A stretch of DNA of 64,000 nucleotides from Dendrocalamus latiflorus (Eukaryota; Streptophyta; Magnoliopsida; Poales; Poaceae), in assembly GCA_017311315.1 (NCBI GenBank), contig CM029663.1, forward strand, positions 19,515,412-19,579,411. The letters are read 5' to 3'. Under the pieces are notes generated by a model that did no database searches, was not told the DNA's origin, and saw only the letters and a program-made list of their open reading frames with translations. Position numbers and translations under genes: made by a program. Of this stretch, positions 47,817 through 58,267 are shown piece by piece; the first letter of the stretch is position 1, and every line of letters starts with the position of its first letter.

Positions 47817-49139
47817 CTATAGCAACACAAGCCCAAGCTCTGATGGCTTGATTCCATAGCGAATACGGTAATTATAGAGATAATAGTGGAGCTGCCCATC
47901 TCCAGGTCCAAACTTGAGCTCCTTGAGGAATGACTCGTTCTCCATGACATCGAGCGCATTGAACACATCATAGTTCTTCTGCTTGGCCACAATCAGCGCA
48001 TCATTCATCAACTGCTGCAGCGGGGTCTTGGTGGAAACATTGTAGTAAGAGTATGCTGCCTTGAGCGCTGCATAGTTGGCATGGTTCAGTATTGACGAGG
48101 GCAGCGTGTAAAAGCTGCAGAAATCTGTGACTTCATGAGTCTCAGGGCTCTCCACAAGGTAGCTGTCAACCACATCCTCCTGGGGCAGCAGCCAGTGCTC
48201 CACATCCAGCTCATCAAAATCCGGCGCCACCACGAACCTCACAAGGTGTGCTCTCAGCAGCCGTGTGACTGCCGCAACATCCCGCAGCTCCATCTGGCGG
48301 AACCCAGGGGTGAGCGGCGCGTCAGGCAGCTTGTAGAGCCGGACCGTGCGGCTCATGGTCATGCGGGGGCCAAGACGGGAGAACCCAACGTCGATGAGCT
48401 TCTTGGGGTTCAGGGATCGGTGCCAGTAGCGGCAGGTAGTGATGGGGGTTGGGAGGACGACCCCCGCAGTGTATGCAGCCTGCCAGATGTTCTCCTGGTG
48501 AACGCGGCGGGTGACCTCGCGGATGAGTACGGGCGCGAGGCGCTTGGATCGGAGCTTCTTGTGGACGCAGAGGAAGTTGACCTCCGCCATGCGGACGACG
48601 TCGTCGCGCGCGCGGATGCGCGCGGGGACGCCGGAGATGAAGGCGACGAGCTTCTTGGACTCCTTGGCGCGGACGCCGATGTGCCAGGCGCGGAAGAAGG
48701 ATGGGGGGCAGAGCGCCCAGCGGAGGAAGGCGGGGGAGTAGTTGAAGCGGAACATGTTCTCGTCGTCCTCGACGTAGTTGTGGGCGAGGAGGGAGTAGAG
48801 GTCGGCGAGGAGGGCGTCGTCGTCGAGGTCGCAGGTGAGCCACTCGAAGGCGGCAGGGAGCGGGTAGGGGTCGGCGCGGACCTCGGAGAGCAGGGTGGGT
48901 GGCTCGATGGCGCCGTCGGTGAGGGACGTGTCGGCGGCGTCGCGGAACTGCCCCACCGGCTGCGTCTCCCAGAACTTGTGGCGGAGGGCGGTGGGATTGG
49001 AGGCCAGGGTCATGTGCTCCTGCACGCGCCGCGCCAGCGCCTCGATCGAGGTCTCCTCCGGCGCCGCCGGGGCGCCCTCGCTGGCGGTGGCGCTGGCGTT
49101 GGCAGCGGCGGCGTCGTCGTCGTTGTTGGGGGCTGCCAT
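47817..49139 (-). CDS. NMT1: Glycylpeptide N-tetradecanoyltransferase (N-myristoyltransferase)
   Basis: Transfers myristate from myristoyl-CoA to the N-terminal glycine of target proteins (many kinases, small GTPases and calcium sensors) in the cytosol, often at ribosomes. A single open frame of 440 residues with no intron; the family is about 410-500. Seen: a low-complexity Ala/Asp N-terminus (1-30), HKFWETQPV at about 54, EVNFLCVHK at 186-194 (family signature 1), then KKLRSKRLAPVLI, and KFGPGDGQLHYYLYNYR near 409 (signature 2). It ends in Leu-Leu, as expected because the C-terminal carboxylate acts as catalytic base. The start is the first ATG, in a GC-rich context. No lesion. The long plus-strand frame over it (48135-49259) is its shadow. 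Confidence 0.97.
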   Translation of the reverse strand: MAAPNNDDDAAAANASATASEGAPAAPEETSIEALARRVQEHMTLASNPTALRHKFWETQPVGQFRDAADTSLTDGAIEPPTLLSEVRADPYPLPAAFEWLTCDLDDDALLADLYSLLAHNYVEDDENMFRFNYSPAFLRWALCPPSFFRAWHIGVRAKESKKLVAFISGVPARIRARDDVVRMAEVNFLCVHKKLRSKRLAPVLIREVTRRVHQENIWQAAYTAGVVLPTPITTCRYWHRSLNPKKLIDVGFSRLGPRMTMSRTVRLYKLPDAPLTPGFRQMELRDVAAVTRLLRAHLVRFVVAPDFDELDVEHWLLPQEDVVDSYLVESPETHEVTDFCSFYTLPSSILNHANYAALKAAYSYYNVSTKTPLQQLMNDALIVAKQKNYDVFNALDVMENESFLKELKFGPGDGQLHYYLYNYRIRYGIKPSELGLVLL

Positions 49140-49444
49140 GACGATCGGGACGGCGGAGGTGCTGGATTGGCGGCAGGGTCTGAGGATTTGGGGCGGGGGA
49201 AGACGACGAGGCGCAGGAGGGGGACGCGAGGAGGCGGATCTCTTGTGGGCTCGACGTAAGCGTAGTTCAGTATATGCAGCTTAGGGTAGGGATTAGGGAA
49301 ACACCGAAACACACAATACATTTCGTTAACTACTAGTACCAATAATAAAGTTTTATCAGTAATTCTATTCGTGCGTAATGGTCTAAAAAATCATACTGCT
49401 AACAAGGATAGGATAAGCAATGAGGACATTCAAAACAGACAGTT
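49140..49444. promoter_or_regulatory. Upstream region of NMT
   Basis: Presumed 5' UTR and promoter of the minus-strand NMT gene. GC content falls sharply upstream of about 49270. No specific motif stands out. Confidence 0.4.
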
Positions 49445-50262
49445 TCTATAGGTACTAGCCTCATAGGCGCGGCGGCACGCCGCGCCAGCCACCGTGTGTA
49501 CCGAAGTAAAAGAGTCGAAAATTCGTAGCTAAAGGAAATCGTAGGGTTTTTTCAAAAAAAGCGAGGGGCTTTTCGCAATAAAAGGAGATCAGAGGGTTTT
49601 TTTGTAAAAATCAGGGGTTAATTTGAAAGAACCGAGGGCCTGTACGTAATTTCGGAAACTGCGGATCGTTATCAACGAAAAATAAATATGCGCAGGGTCT
49701 TTTTTGAAAAATCCAGGGACCTTTTTGCGATAACAGAGGACTTTTACGTAATTTCGGGAAAATGTAGAGACTTTTTCGCAAAAAACGGCACCCAACCGTA
49801 AGGGAATTCCCCCGCCACGCGCCGGCCGGAGCTAGCGGGCGGGGTGACGTGGGCGCCTCCTCCTGCGGGGAATCCCGCGGGGAGTAATACAGGGATGATA
49901 TGTCTAAGAAGAGAGAGTGTATTAAATGGATGTTTAGAAACTACCATTTTAATGCATAGCGTCTACATGTTGTATCTAAAGTGTCCTATAAGATTATTAT
50001 TGTTATATGTATTATAATCAACACTAACATTTCAACCTTGTGGCCTCTTTGTTTTGCTCTCTATCAAGTATTATTCGGTCAGAAGTAGTAGCCGCATCTC
50101 GCTCCATTCAACCAACAGAATCTCATTCCATTCAAACAGCACATTATATTCGTACATAGTAGTGCATCTCACATCATTCAAACAACAATTTCATACATAT
50201 AAATCATGTTTTATATAATCGACTAGGATCAAAATAGGTTTACCCCCGCTCAAAACGACTTA

Positions 50263-50484
50263 GACATGTTCTTTTTAACTACGGCTTGTGATTTTTGAGC
50301 TGTTTGTATAAGAGATTATAGAGTAATAGAAACTCACGTGTGGTTTTCGCCAATATAAATGAATTCAGTAAATTATGTACTACAATAAACTAGCAGACCC
50401 TATCTTGAAAAAATACTCCGTTTAAAAGTTAGTTATTGTAGAAAAGCCGAAAAGCAGTTTTTAGAAGCTGAAAAGAACAGGGCC
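50263..50484. mobile_element. Tourist-like MITE, family 1, copy 3 (222 bp)
   Basis: TTA on both sides (50260-50262 and 50485-50487). Ends GACATGTTCTTTTT and AAAAGAACAGGGCC. The interior matches the copies at 35684 and 36093. Confidence 0.8.
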
Positions 50485-50499
50485 TTAGGCTTCTGGCTT

Positions 50500-50735
50500 A
50501 TTTTTCACTATCCAACAATTTCGTCTTTTTCTGGTTTTTTGGCTTTTTTGAGCTTTTTGTAGGTTCTTTTTTTCCCGTATTCGTTTGTACTGTCCGTGAT
50601 GGCCTAACCTGTTTTTTCTATTTTTCAATTTTTTCAAATTTAATTATACTAAATAAACCACCATCAGTTACAGTATAATTTCAATCAACTACAATACTTT
50701 TCAGCCATAAACCACTTAAAAAAACCTTTTTAAGC
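50500..50735. mobile_element. MITE, family 2, copy 1 (edges approximate)
   Basis: Its core (AAATTTAATTATACTAAATA, then ACCACCATCAGTTACAGTAT) occurs reverse-complemented at 56400-56480 and in degraded form near 59960. Exact ends could not be fixed. Confidence 0.5.
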
Positions 50736-51169
50736 ATCCGTGAGAATCACCAACAAAATGGAATAAGACAGTACATAATAAACTAGTCTTTGATAACAGA
50801 ACAATAGGACCAGTAGGCAATCCTATTCTTTTGTTCATTCGGTAAGTACCATGTAAATTTGTAACCAATCATGTTCTCACACAAAACGATTGTTGATGGC
50901 TTGCAGCTGTATCTTCTTTCTACAAGTTGCTCTTGAAGTTTCAGTGGCAAGCCACTATACAAAATCAAGCCAGGGCCCTGGAACAAGATAAAAACAAAAG
51001 ATTTTGCTCATATTTGTGCACTAATTAGGAATCAAGTTCTCCAACATTTTTCTTGAAGGAGGTCAATTATAAAGTTCTAGTACATACCTCATTATCATCA
51101 GCTAAGAAAGGCTCCTAGAAATTCCCTTTCTTCATGTGCTCAGTTTTCAGCTCATTATCATCAGCCAAG

Positions 51170-51460
51170 AAAGGTCGTGGTCGAAGTCGAAGCCGTGGTC
51201 GAATGGGGATGTGGCCGAAGTCGAGGGACCGTAGTTGAATGGGGACGTGGCCGAAGTCGAAGATCAGTGGTCAAAGTCGACGCCGTGGTCGAAGTTAGGC
51301 CGTGGTCGAAGTTAAAGGGTCGTGGTCGAAGTCCAAGCCGTGGTTGAAAGAGACAGTGGTTGAAGGGGGCAGTGGTTGAAGTCGAAGGGCCGTGGATGAA
51401 GTCGATCTGCGGTCGAAGTCGAAGGGCCGTGGTCGAAGTTGAAGGGTCGACCACGAGCGT
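51170..51460 (+). repeat. Short-period repeat of GTGGTCGAAGTCGAAGG type
   Basis: Many imperfect units of about 18-21 bp built on CCGTGGTCGAAGTCGAAGG, with interspersed AATGGGGA. It lies directly left of the 34-bp minisatellite, which contains related words on the opposite strand (CGACCAC). Confidence 0.8.
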
Positions 51461-51477
51461 TAATCGATGTGTTCCGA

Positions 51478-51783
51478 CTTACAATCACGAAGTGTCCTCG
51501 ATGACTTCCGACTTACGACCACGAACGATAGTCGTCGGCTTTCGACGTACGACCAGGAGCCATTGTCGAAGGCTCCCGATTTAAAACCACGATCAATCTT
51601 CGACCACTACCAACTTACGACCACCAACGATGGTCGACCGCTCCCGGCCTACGATCACGCACGATGGTCGATGGCTTCCGATTTATAACGACGAGGTGTG
51701 CTCGAGGGCTCCCAACCTACGACCATGAGGTGTGGTCGATGTCTTCTGACTTATGACCACGAGGTGTGATCGACGGTTTTCGA
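51478..51783 (+). repeat. 34-bp minisatellite, nine units
   Basis: Nine head-to-tail units of exactly 34 bp, e.g. CTTACGACCACGA... ending in TTCGA or TTCCGA. The period holds throughout while the units diverge moderately in sequence. Confidence 0.88.
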
Positions 51784-51929
51784 CTTGACCGATTTAAAAA
51801 CTTTTAGAACATGTTTGTATGTATATTCTAAAAATTTTTACCACCCATGAGTTTTAAAACATGTAATATGATAAATTTTAAAAATCCGTAGCAACACATG
51901 GGTATTCAGCTAGTCATCCACCATTTTTA

Positions 51930-53399
51930 GGGCCTGTTTGGGACTGCTCTGCTCCAGTTTTTCCAGCTCTGCTCCACCAACTCCACCATGGAGCAGCTCC
52001 ACTGTGGAGTTCCTGGAGCAGGTGATCCTGTTTGGCACGCAGCTAGCTCCAGCTCCAGGAATGTGAGGTTTCCCTGAGAAAGGTCCAATGTGCCCCTGAA
52101 TGATGTTTGGTGTATGTTTTGATGTCTGCGGAGCATATGTAACTGAATTTTTTTTGTTGCCAATTGAAATATGATGTAAAATATTATAATCACAATTAAT
52201 TTATTCGAGAAAAACAAAATCAAGCACAGAGAATGCTTGTCATATTGCCCAATGAGATGACCAAAAATAACGATCATCACTGATCCAAGTTTCTAACGCC
52301 ACCACCACCACCATCATCATCAGGACATCACCACCTCACACAACATCAAGAGGCAATGTTACTCATCACTATACAGCAGAGACACAAGCGCATGCAACAA
52401 CTAAACAAAAACTTACACCTATAAATCCCGATTATTAAAGCACTTAGTTGTTTGTGACTATTCCTCCCCAACCAAAACGAACAATAATCCACAGTGGGAC
52501 ACTAGTAAACTGAACAAATTAATCAAAGAATCAGAGACCACCCTTTGCAATCTCCTCCATTCTTTTCCCTCTCCCCGATTCTGACCAATCCGGCAATGGC
52601 GTTGGCTTTGTCCTGGCCGAGTTGATCGGCTTAGCCCTTCCACTCCGAAGCCGTCGGGTATCCGGCCGGAGATGAGGTTCTTGCTGACGCGAGGGACTCC
52701 GGGAGCTTGCCCTCGACACGCCCTGGCACGAGTGAGAGCTCGGTGAGCGCGGTCAGCCGGCCCAGCACCGGGTCGAGCCGCCCGGACAGCCCCGGCGACC
52801 CCGCCCTCGGGCCGCCGAGCGTGAGCGAGAAGAGGGGCGGCGCGGGTGGGGGCGGAGAAGAGGGGTGGCGCGGGTGGGGGGCGGAGAAGAGGGGCGACGC
52901 GGGTGGGGGGCGGAGGCGCGGGTGGGGGCGGAGAAGAGGGGCGGCGCGGGTGGGGGGCGGAGGCGCGGGTGGGGGCGGAGAAGAGGGGCGGCGCGGGTAG
53001 GGGCGGAGAAGGGGCGGAGGCGCGGGTGGGGGGTGGAGAAGGGGCGGCGCAGGTGGGGCGGAGAAGAGGCGGCGCGCGGGTGCGGGTGGGGGGAAGGCGG
53101 AGAGGAGGCGCGCAGGTGGGTGGGCGGAGAAGAGAAGTCGGAGAAGGAAAAAGAAATCCAATCGGTACGTAGGAGAGGAACTGTGTAATGGCAGTGGTGG
53201 GTAATTTTTCACCAACTCTACGAGAAGTTTGGAAACATTTGTTTGTAGAGTACCCCTTGAGGAGCTCCATAAAAAACATAGAGTTGGCCTCTAACTTCAC
53301 CTTTTTCTTGGAGCGGAGTTTTTGGAGTTAGATCTGTTTAGTTAGCGAAGTTGAGAGCGGAGCTGGAAAACTTGGAGCGGAGCAATCCCAAACAGGCCC
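51930..53399. mobile_element. Non-autonomous PIF/Harbinger-type element (1470 bp)
   Basis: TTA duplication on both sides (51927-51929 and 53400-53402). Inverted ends GGGCCTGTTTGGGA / TCCCAAACAGGCCC are perfect over 14 bp and continue recognisably for about 50 bp (CTGCTCTGCTCC against its counterpart). It encodes no transposase. The interior is dominated by a GC-rich minisatellite, and the Pro-rich open frame on - (52458-53300) is a by-product of it. Confidence 0.85.
52836..53130 (+). repeat. GC-rich minisatellite inside the PIF/Harbinger-type element
   Basis: Repeated GCGCGGGTGGGGG and CGGAGAAGAGGGGCGG words in units of roughly 28-48 bp, with variable order. Confidence 0.8.
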
Positions 53400-53402
53400 T
53401 TA

Positions 53403-53857
53403 ACAACCTCCGGATACGAAGCCGAGTCAGTACCCAAAAAGGCGAAAAAGACCAGTAATGGGCCAACGGGCCATGGTAAGGAACCCAAATATCCATGCTC
53501 AAAACTGACAAATCGTCAGTGTACTATCTGGCCCATTCCCAGGCCCTTAATCTTTCCTTAATAATGAAGGCCCATGACCCATGGCAAGTCAGTTTGCTGG
53601 TGTTGTATTGTATACCAATCCCATATCATCGGAGGATTTTTTTAGTTATAGCTTATATCTTTATTACGGTTTATTGGTGTAATAAATAGTGATTAGCAAA
53701 AAAACCAAAAATCATTAAAAAAAGAACAGGACGATCATCACTCCTCATGTAAGATTCCGCTGTCAAGGAGCTGCAGAAAGCCAGAAACCCCCAAAGAAGA
53801 GGACGCTAGCTAGGCACCAGTCTGGTACACTGCTAATTCCAGCTCGTGTACTTGGTT
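53403..53857. other. Spacer between two DNA transposons
   Basis: No gene or element recognised. Confidence 0.4.
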
Positions 53858-53867
53858 CGCTGTCACC

Positions 53868-54911
53868 GAGAAAATTGATATTATGCCACTCCACTCCTTT
53901 GAAGTGGCTTCGATAAAATGCCACTCTCTAGATGACAATTGTTAAAATGCCATCCAATACATGATTAGCTCTATGATTTGTCATTTTAGGGGTTTTAGCC
54001 ATTTCTTTTTCATTTTTTATTTTTTCCCCAAAATTGCATAGGAAATGTCCATAATACCATCCTTTTAGCCATTTCTTTCCAGCAGACTCAAAATCGGCCG
54101 CCGCCCATAATACACGAGGAGACACCGAACGAGGAAACGAGAGCGTCAGAGGGCTTCCGCCGCCGCCGCTGGAGGGCTTCGTCGCCGCCGCGCCCGCCGC
54201 TTCCCGCACGGGCTTCTCCGCCGCCTCCTCCTGCTGGGCTTGCCGCCGCCGGAAGTCGCCGCCGCCGGCGCCGCGCCCGTGCGCACGGACGGGGCCGCCA
54301 GCAAGGCCCGCCGCCACAAGTTATGAATTCTAGTCATGCTTCTGCTGACAACCACCAAACACAAGAGAATGATTGGCTTCCACAGGATGGTACATACCAA
54401 TCTCAAGTGCATTCCTATGATGATGATGAAGGTTAGTATAAAACTCAAATTGCAAAATTTGTAGAACTTCCTTTTTCTGGTTACGTGTCTCAAAGGTCAA
54501 ATACCAATGTGTTTCTTTTTTTTTTCCGTTCACAAAGTGGAAGCGGCGGGCGCGGCGGCGGCAAGGCCAGCAGGAGGAGGCGGCGGAGAAGCCCGTGCGG
54601 GAAGCGGCGGGCGCGGCGGCGGCGGCGAAGCCCTCTGATGCTCTCGTTTCCTCGTTCGGCGTCTCCTCGTGTATTATGGGCGGCGGCCGATTTTGAGTCT
54701 GCTGGAAAGAAATGGCTAAAAGGAGGGTATTATGAACATTTTCTATGCAATTTTGGGGGAAAAATAAAAAATGAAAAAGAAATGGCTAAAACCCCTAAAA
54801 TGGCAAATCTTAGAGCTAATCATGTATTGGATGACATTTTAACAATTGCCATCTAGAGAGTGGCATTTTATCGAAGCCACTCCAAAGGAGTGGCATAATA
54901 TCAATTTTCTC
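53868..54911. mobile_element. MULE with long inverted repeats and a captured exon (Pack-MULE, 1044 bp)
   Basis: Target duplication CGCTGTCACC (53858-53867 and 54912-54921); 10 matching bases where Mutator-like elements usually make 9 (8-11). The terminal inverted repeats start GAGAAAATTGATATTATGCC and continue for roughly 350-400 bp on each side, including a GC-rich inner part. About 230 bp of non-repeated DNA lies between the arms. It encodes no transposase. Confidence 0.88.
54321..54432 (+). pseudogene. Exon-like segment captured in the MULE
   Basis: An open segment starting ATGAATTCTAGTCATGC and ending in AAG followed by GTTAGTAT, a good splice donor. The translation has ordinary protein composition (Asn, Gln and Asp rich, with ENDWLPQDG and YDDDE). 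It is not part of the inverted repeats. The parent gene was not recognised. Confidence 0.5.
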
Positions 54912-54921
54912 CGCTGTCACC

Positions 54922-55315
54922 TACGGCAAGCACTAGACTACAATGCCACAACAAACAAAGGAGAAAAATTAAGAACCTGTTATTTTTTTAGTACGGTCAC
55001 TAGACTACTATGTCACAGCCAAGAGAGGAGAATAATTAAGAACCTATTATTTTAGTTGTGGTAAATGATTTTTGAGTACGGTCGATAGTTTTTATCTATA
55101 GTTTTGAGACGACAGCGGATGACGGAGATATTAACGTAGATGTCACGCATGTTTTTAGACTCGATAAGTTATTTGGAGAATCTGCTTTCGTACTTTTCTC
55201 AACAGTAGTCAGTAGCAATCTTCGCAGATAGATATGGATCGCGTCTGGCCGCGAGCGAGCCCGCAACACATACATATTCGGCACCAATAAAAACCATGTG
55301 GTACGCGCATGGTCC
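54922..55315. other. Unassigned spacer
   Basis: AT-rich, no gene seen. The near-repeat AAGAACCTGTTATTTTTTTAG / AAGAACCTATTATTTTAG (about 54970 and 55039) suggests a short local duplication. Confidence 0.35.
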
Positions 55316-55323
55316 CATGGAAT

Positions 55324-56176
55324 CATGGCAGATCTAGAATTTTATCATGCCTCGAACTAAATTTTAATAGACTAATATTCTATAGCTACCATCAATTTAT
55401 ATCTATACCAAAGCACAACAAAAGTAAGTCATAAATACACCATTGATATGGAATTTTAGCTCAATGGTTCATATACAGCATGATAATAAAAATATGATAA
55501 AACATAACCGAAGTAGCATAGTAGAAATACAATTTAAGTACCTAAATAATGAAAATTTACTCTCTATACTAGCCCACCATTTCTTCATTAATAGTAGGAC
55601 AAGTCCTGCATACATAGAAAAACACATGACACATAATGACATTCGTTTAGATTTTAGTAGAAATGTTCAACATCAAAGGGGGAAGGGAGGAGCCGAGGGG
55701 AGTAGGGAGTAGTGGAGTACCAAATGGCTTAGATTGACACATGCAACCTACAGTATTGTTTGCTCGACTGCTCGTCTTCAGTCCTCGTCTCATTGATTAT
55801 GAAGCCTGGGCAATGGGGTGGCGGCGGCGGCGAGCTCTCAACGGTGGCAATAGGCGGCAGCAAGTTCCCAAGGAATGGCGACGGCTAGCAGTGATGAGGC
55901 CCCAAGGAATGGCGATGGCGGAAGTTAAATACGTCGACACTGACACACGAGAGCAAGGGTGAGGTGGAGCGATGGGGCGACCGGCTGAGCAATTGAAGTC
56001 TCCAAGTGATAGGATTCTGAACTTCTGTTGTGCAACTGTGCCCGTGAACCTTTCACGTTTTAATGGCCCTGTCTGCTTTCTATTTGCGCTTTAGCCACGA
56101 GATAGGCCGCCCGTCTTGGGCTAGGCTACTATTACTTAGGCCACTACTAACAGGGACACCACTGGATCCATCCCTG
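55324..56176. mobile_element. Probable old non-autonomous hAT element E (853 bp)
   Basis: Flanks CATGGAAT (55316-55323) and CGTGGAAT (56177-56184) match at 7 of 8. The right end GGATCCATCCCTG resembles the hAT element D end. The left end CATGGCAGATCTAGAATTTT looks like a CAGTGGCGGATCT-type terminus with one deletion and one G-to-A change. No transposase gene was recognised. Confidence 0.5.
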
Positions 56177-56379
56177 CGTGGAATCATCGATCCGCGGTGC
56201 GTCACTGCCGTTGGGAAGTGAGGACCGCCCCGTCGCGCGCCCACACCTCCATTGGGGGAGATTCCGGGAGTGCGCGGTTGGTCGATCAGTCTATCACTTG
56301 TGCGTGACGCAAACGCCACGCTAGCTACGACGTGCACAGTGGCGTGTTACCATTACGCGAGCCGGATTGGTAAGCCCTG

Positions 56380-56660
56380 TTTAGTTTAACGATGGCTTAT
56401 GCCTTTTTTCATTGTAGTTAGCATAATTTTTACTATAACTGATGGTGGTTTATTAAATATAATTAAATTTGAAAAAAAAATTAAAAATTAAAAAACAAAT
56501 TAGCCCATCACAGACAACGTAGGAATACAGGAACACAAAGAAAAGGCAAAAAAAAAATCGAAAAACTAAAAAATCAAACAAAGATGAAATAAGAGAATAA
56601 TAAATTAAAAGTTATAAGTCAGGACTGAAACTGAAACTAAAATGCGGGGGCCTGTTAACA
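56380..56660. mobile_element. MITE, family 2, copy 2 (reverse orientation, edges approximate)
   Basis: Contains TAACTGATGGTGGTTTATTA and TATAATTAAATTTG, the reverse complement of the family 2 copy at 50500-50735. The left end CCCTGTTTAGTTTAACG is typical of grass MITEs; the right end is unclear. Confidence 0.55.
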
Positions 56661-56949
56661 TCCGCCCGGAAAACGCCGCGCGCTCGGATCTAGCTACATA
56701 CGTCGGTGACAGCGGCCGGCGCGCGCGGAGAGGCCACCGGCCTAATGGCCCGATTCGACCGATCCGTCCGTCAGTCCGGGGAGCGTGAGATCATTAAACG
56801 CGTACGTGCATCTGTGCGTGGTCGATTTCACTACTAGCTTGCTTGCTATAGCTCCTTGGTGTGGTATAGCTAGCTAGCAGCTTAAACGCTACTGATGCGA
56901 CCGTTACTAATTTGTAAGGTCATCGCTTGGACCACCGAGCTAACTGTAG
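56661..56949. other. Unassigned spacer
   Basis: GC-rich then mixed DNA. No gene or element recognised. Confidence 0.35.
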
Positions 56950-56958
56950 CTCGTTAAT

Positions 56959-57115
56959 GGGGATCTTCATCATATACCCTCCCTCGAATTGGGGATTTCA
57001 GGATTTACCCTCCCACCTCAATGACATGTGGGGTCATCATAAGTCACTGACATGTGGGCCAGAAGGGTAAATCCTGAATTTTCATCTATGAGGAGGGTAT
57101 ATGATGAATAAATCC
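56959..57115. mobile_element. Mutator-type MITE (157 bp)
   Basis: Nine-base duplication CTCGTTAAT (56950-56958 and 57116-57124). The inner inverted repeat CATCATATACCCTCC / GGAGGGTATATGATG lies close to both ends. The 9-bp duplication points to a Mutator-like source. Confidence 0.75.
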
Positions 57116-57276
57116 CTCGTTAATTGGGTGGATACAGAGATGGTCACATAGCTTAGTGCGCTGCTAAAACGAACTGAAAAGCAAACATTCATGTGACTCA
57201 CCAGAGCCGGAAGGCATTTCTGAAGGTTCTAGATTCCGCCACTTAGATGAAAACCCATGTAGTACTGGGTGCAGCT

Positions 57277-57892
57277 CAGTGGCGGAGGACGGGGAAAAAA
57301 TGAGGTGGGACGGATCGCCCGCCGGCCGGCCGCCCGCCGCCCGCCCGCCTCCCGCCGGCCGCCCGCCTCCCGCCTCCCGTTAGGCGGCGGCGCTCGGATG
57401 GAGGAGGACCGGAGGAGGAATAGAGATGGCGCGGTTCTGTGGAGGAGAGGAAGAGAAGGAGCGGCGATGAGGAAGAGCAGAGGAGAAGATGCAGAGCGGC
57501 GGCGCTGTGGCGACGAGGTGTGCGGAGGAGCCGGGAGCGGTTGGCCGGCAGTGGCGAGTTGCAGGGGGAGATCAAGGAAGCGGCGGCCGAACTGAGGAGA
57601 GTGCCGGCGCCGGTGGGGAGAAGGAAGAGAGAGGCGGCGGAGAGAGGCAAGGAGGCTCGCCGGCCGGAGTAGAGGAAGAGGAGGCGCGATGGAGGGGTGG
57701 TGGATGAAGGCGGCGCTTGGTGGCGCGGTGGTGGAGCTGCGGGGTGAGCTGTGGTTGGACGAGAGGTGGTGAATGGCGGCGGTGTGTTCGACGGCCGCCC
57801 GCCTCCCGCCGGCCGCCGGCCGCCCGCCTCCCGCCGCCCGCATCAAGGTCTGGCGCACGCCAGACCTTGCCCTATCGGGTCCTCCGCCACTG
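57277..57892. mobile_element. Non-autonomous hAT element F (616 bp)
   Basis: Perfect 8-bp duplication GTGCAGCT (57269-57276 and 57893-57900). Perfect 14-bp inverted ends CAGTGGCGGAGGAC / GTCCTCCGCCACTG. Repeated GGCCGCCCGCCTCCCGCC words occur near both ends. The GC-rich interior gives accidental frames on both strands but no transposase. The perfect target and terminal repeats suggest a fairly young insertion. Confidence 0.92.
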
Positions 57893-57900
57893 GTGCAGCT

Positions 57901-58267
57901 TAAAAATTTTGGTGTTTCAAGTGATCTCTCCAAGTAAGATAATGTACAAAGCTGCACGTAAAGGCATGGCACGTTGTGATGCGGATCGCGTAGCTAGCGC
58001 CTAACATTCACCTTAAATTTGTCAAAGACGTATCTTACGTTAAGTCTGTGTTGTACCCGCGGCCGGCCTCAACAAGTCTATTGCACCTGTCCTCCAAATG
58101 CAATGATCCTGTTCGATAGAAGAAAAATAATCCACAAGAAAGTTATTAGGAGAGGTCGGCAGCACACGGTGCTGCTTACACAAGCAAGACTAGCAAGCAC
58201 ATGGATAAAATTGATGCTTCATCTATCCTCTGAGGCACAGAGTATGTATGTGTTTTCGCGTCGATTA
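57901..58267. other. Unassigned spacer
   Basis: No credible gene. A MITE begins at its right edge. Confidence 0.35.

Larger units (their letters stand above)
49445..51913 (+). mobile_element. Candidate Helitron (2469 bp)
   Basis: The right end is the stronger evidence: CCGTAGCAACACATGGG (a degraded stem-loop; the usual grass form has CCCGT..ACGGG arms), then TATTCAG and CTAG at 51910-51913 followed by T, the standard Helitron 3' terminus. The proposed left end is TCTATAGGTACTAGC at 49445, but the base before it is T rather than the expected A. No Rep/helicase gene. It contains a nested MITE and two minisatellites. Confidence 0.42.

Noticed and set aside
48135..49259. 374-codon frame on + opposite NMT
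   Set aside because: Shadow of the GC-rich NMT coding sequence on -, which has unmistakable family signatures.
52458..53300. 280-codon Pro/Ala-rich frame on -
   Set aside because: Product of the minisatellite inside the PIF/Harbinger-type element. No domain and no splice or start context.
57229..57972. 247-codon Ser/Pro-rich frame on - across hAT element F
   Set aside because: It spans the element and its flanks and derives from GC-rich hAT DNA. No conserved motif.
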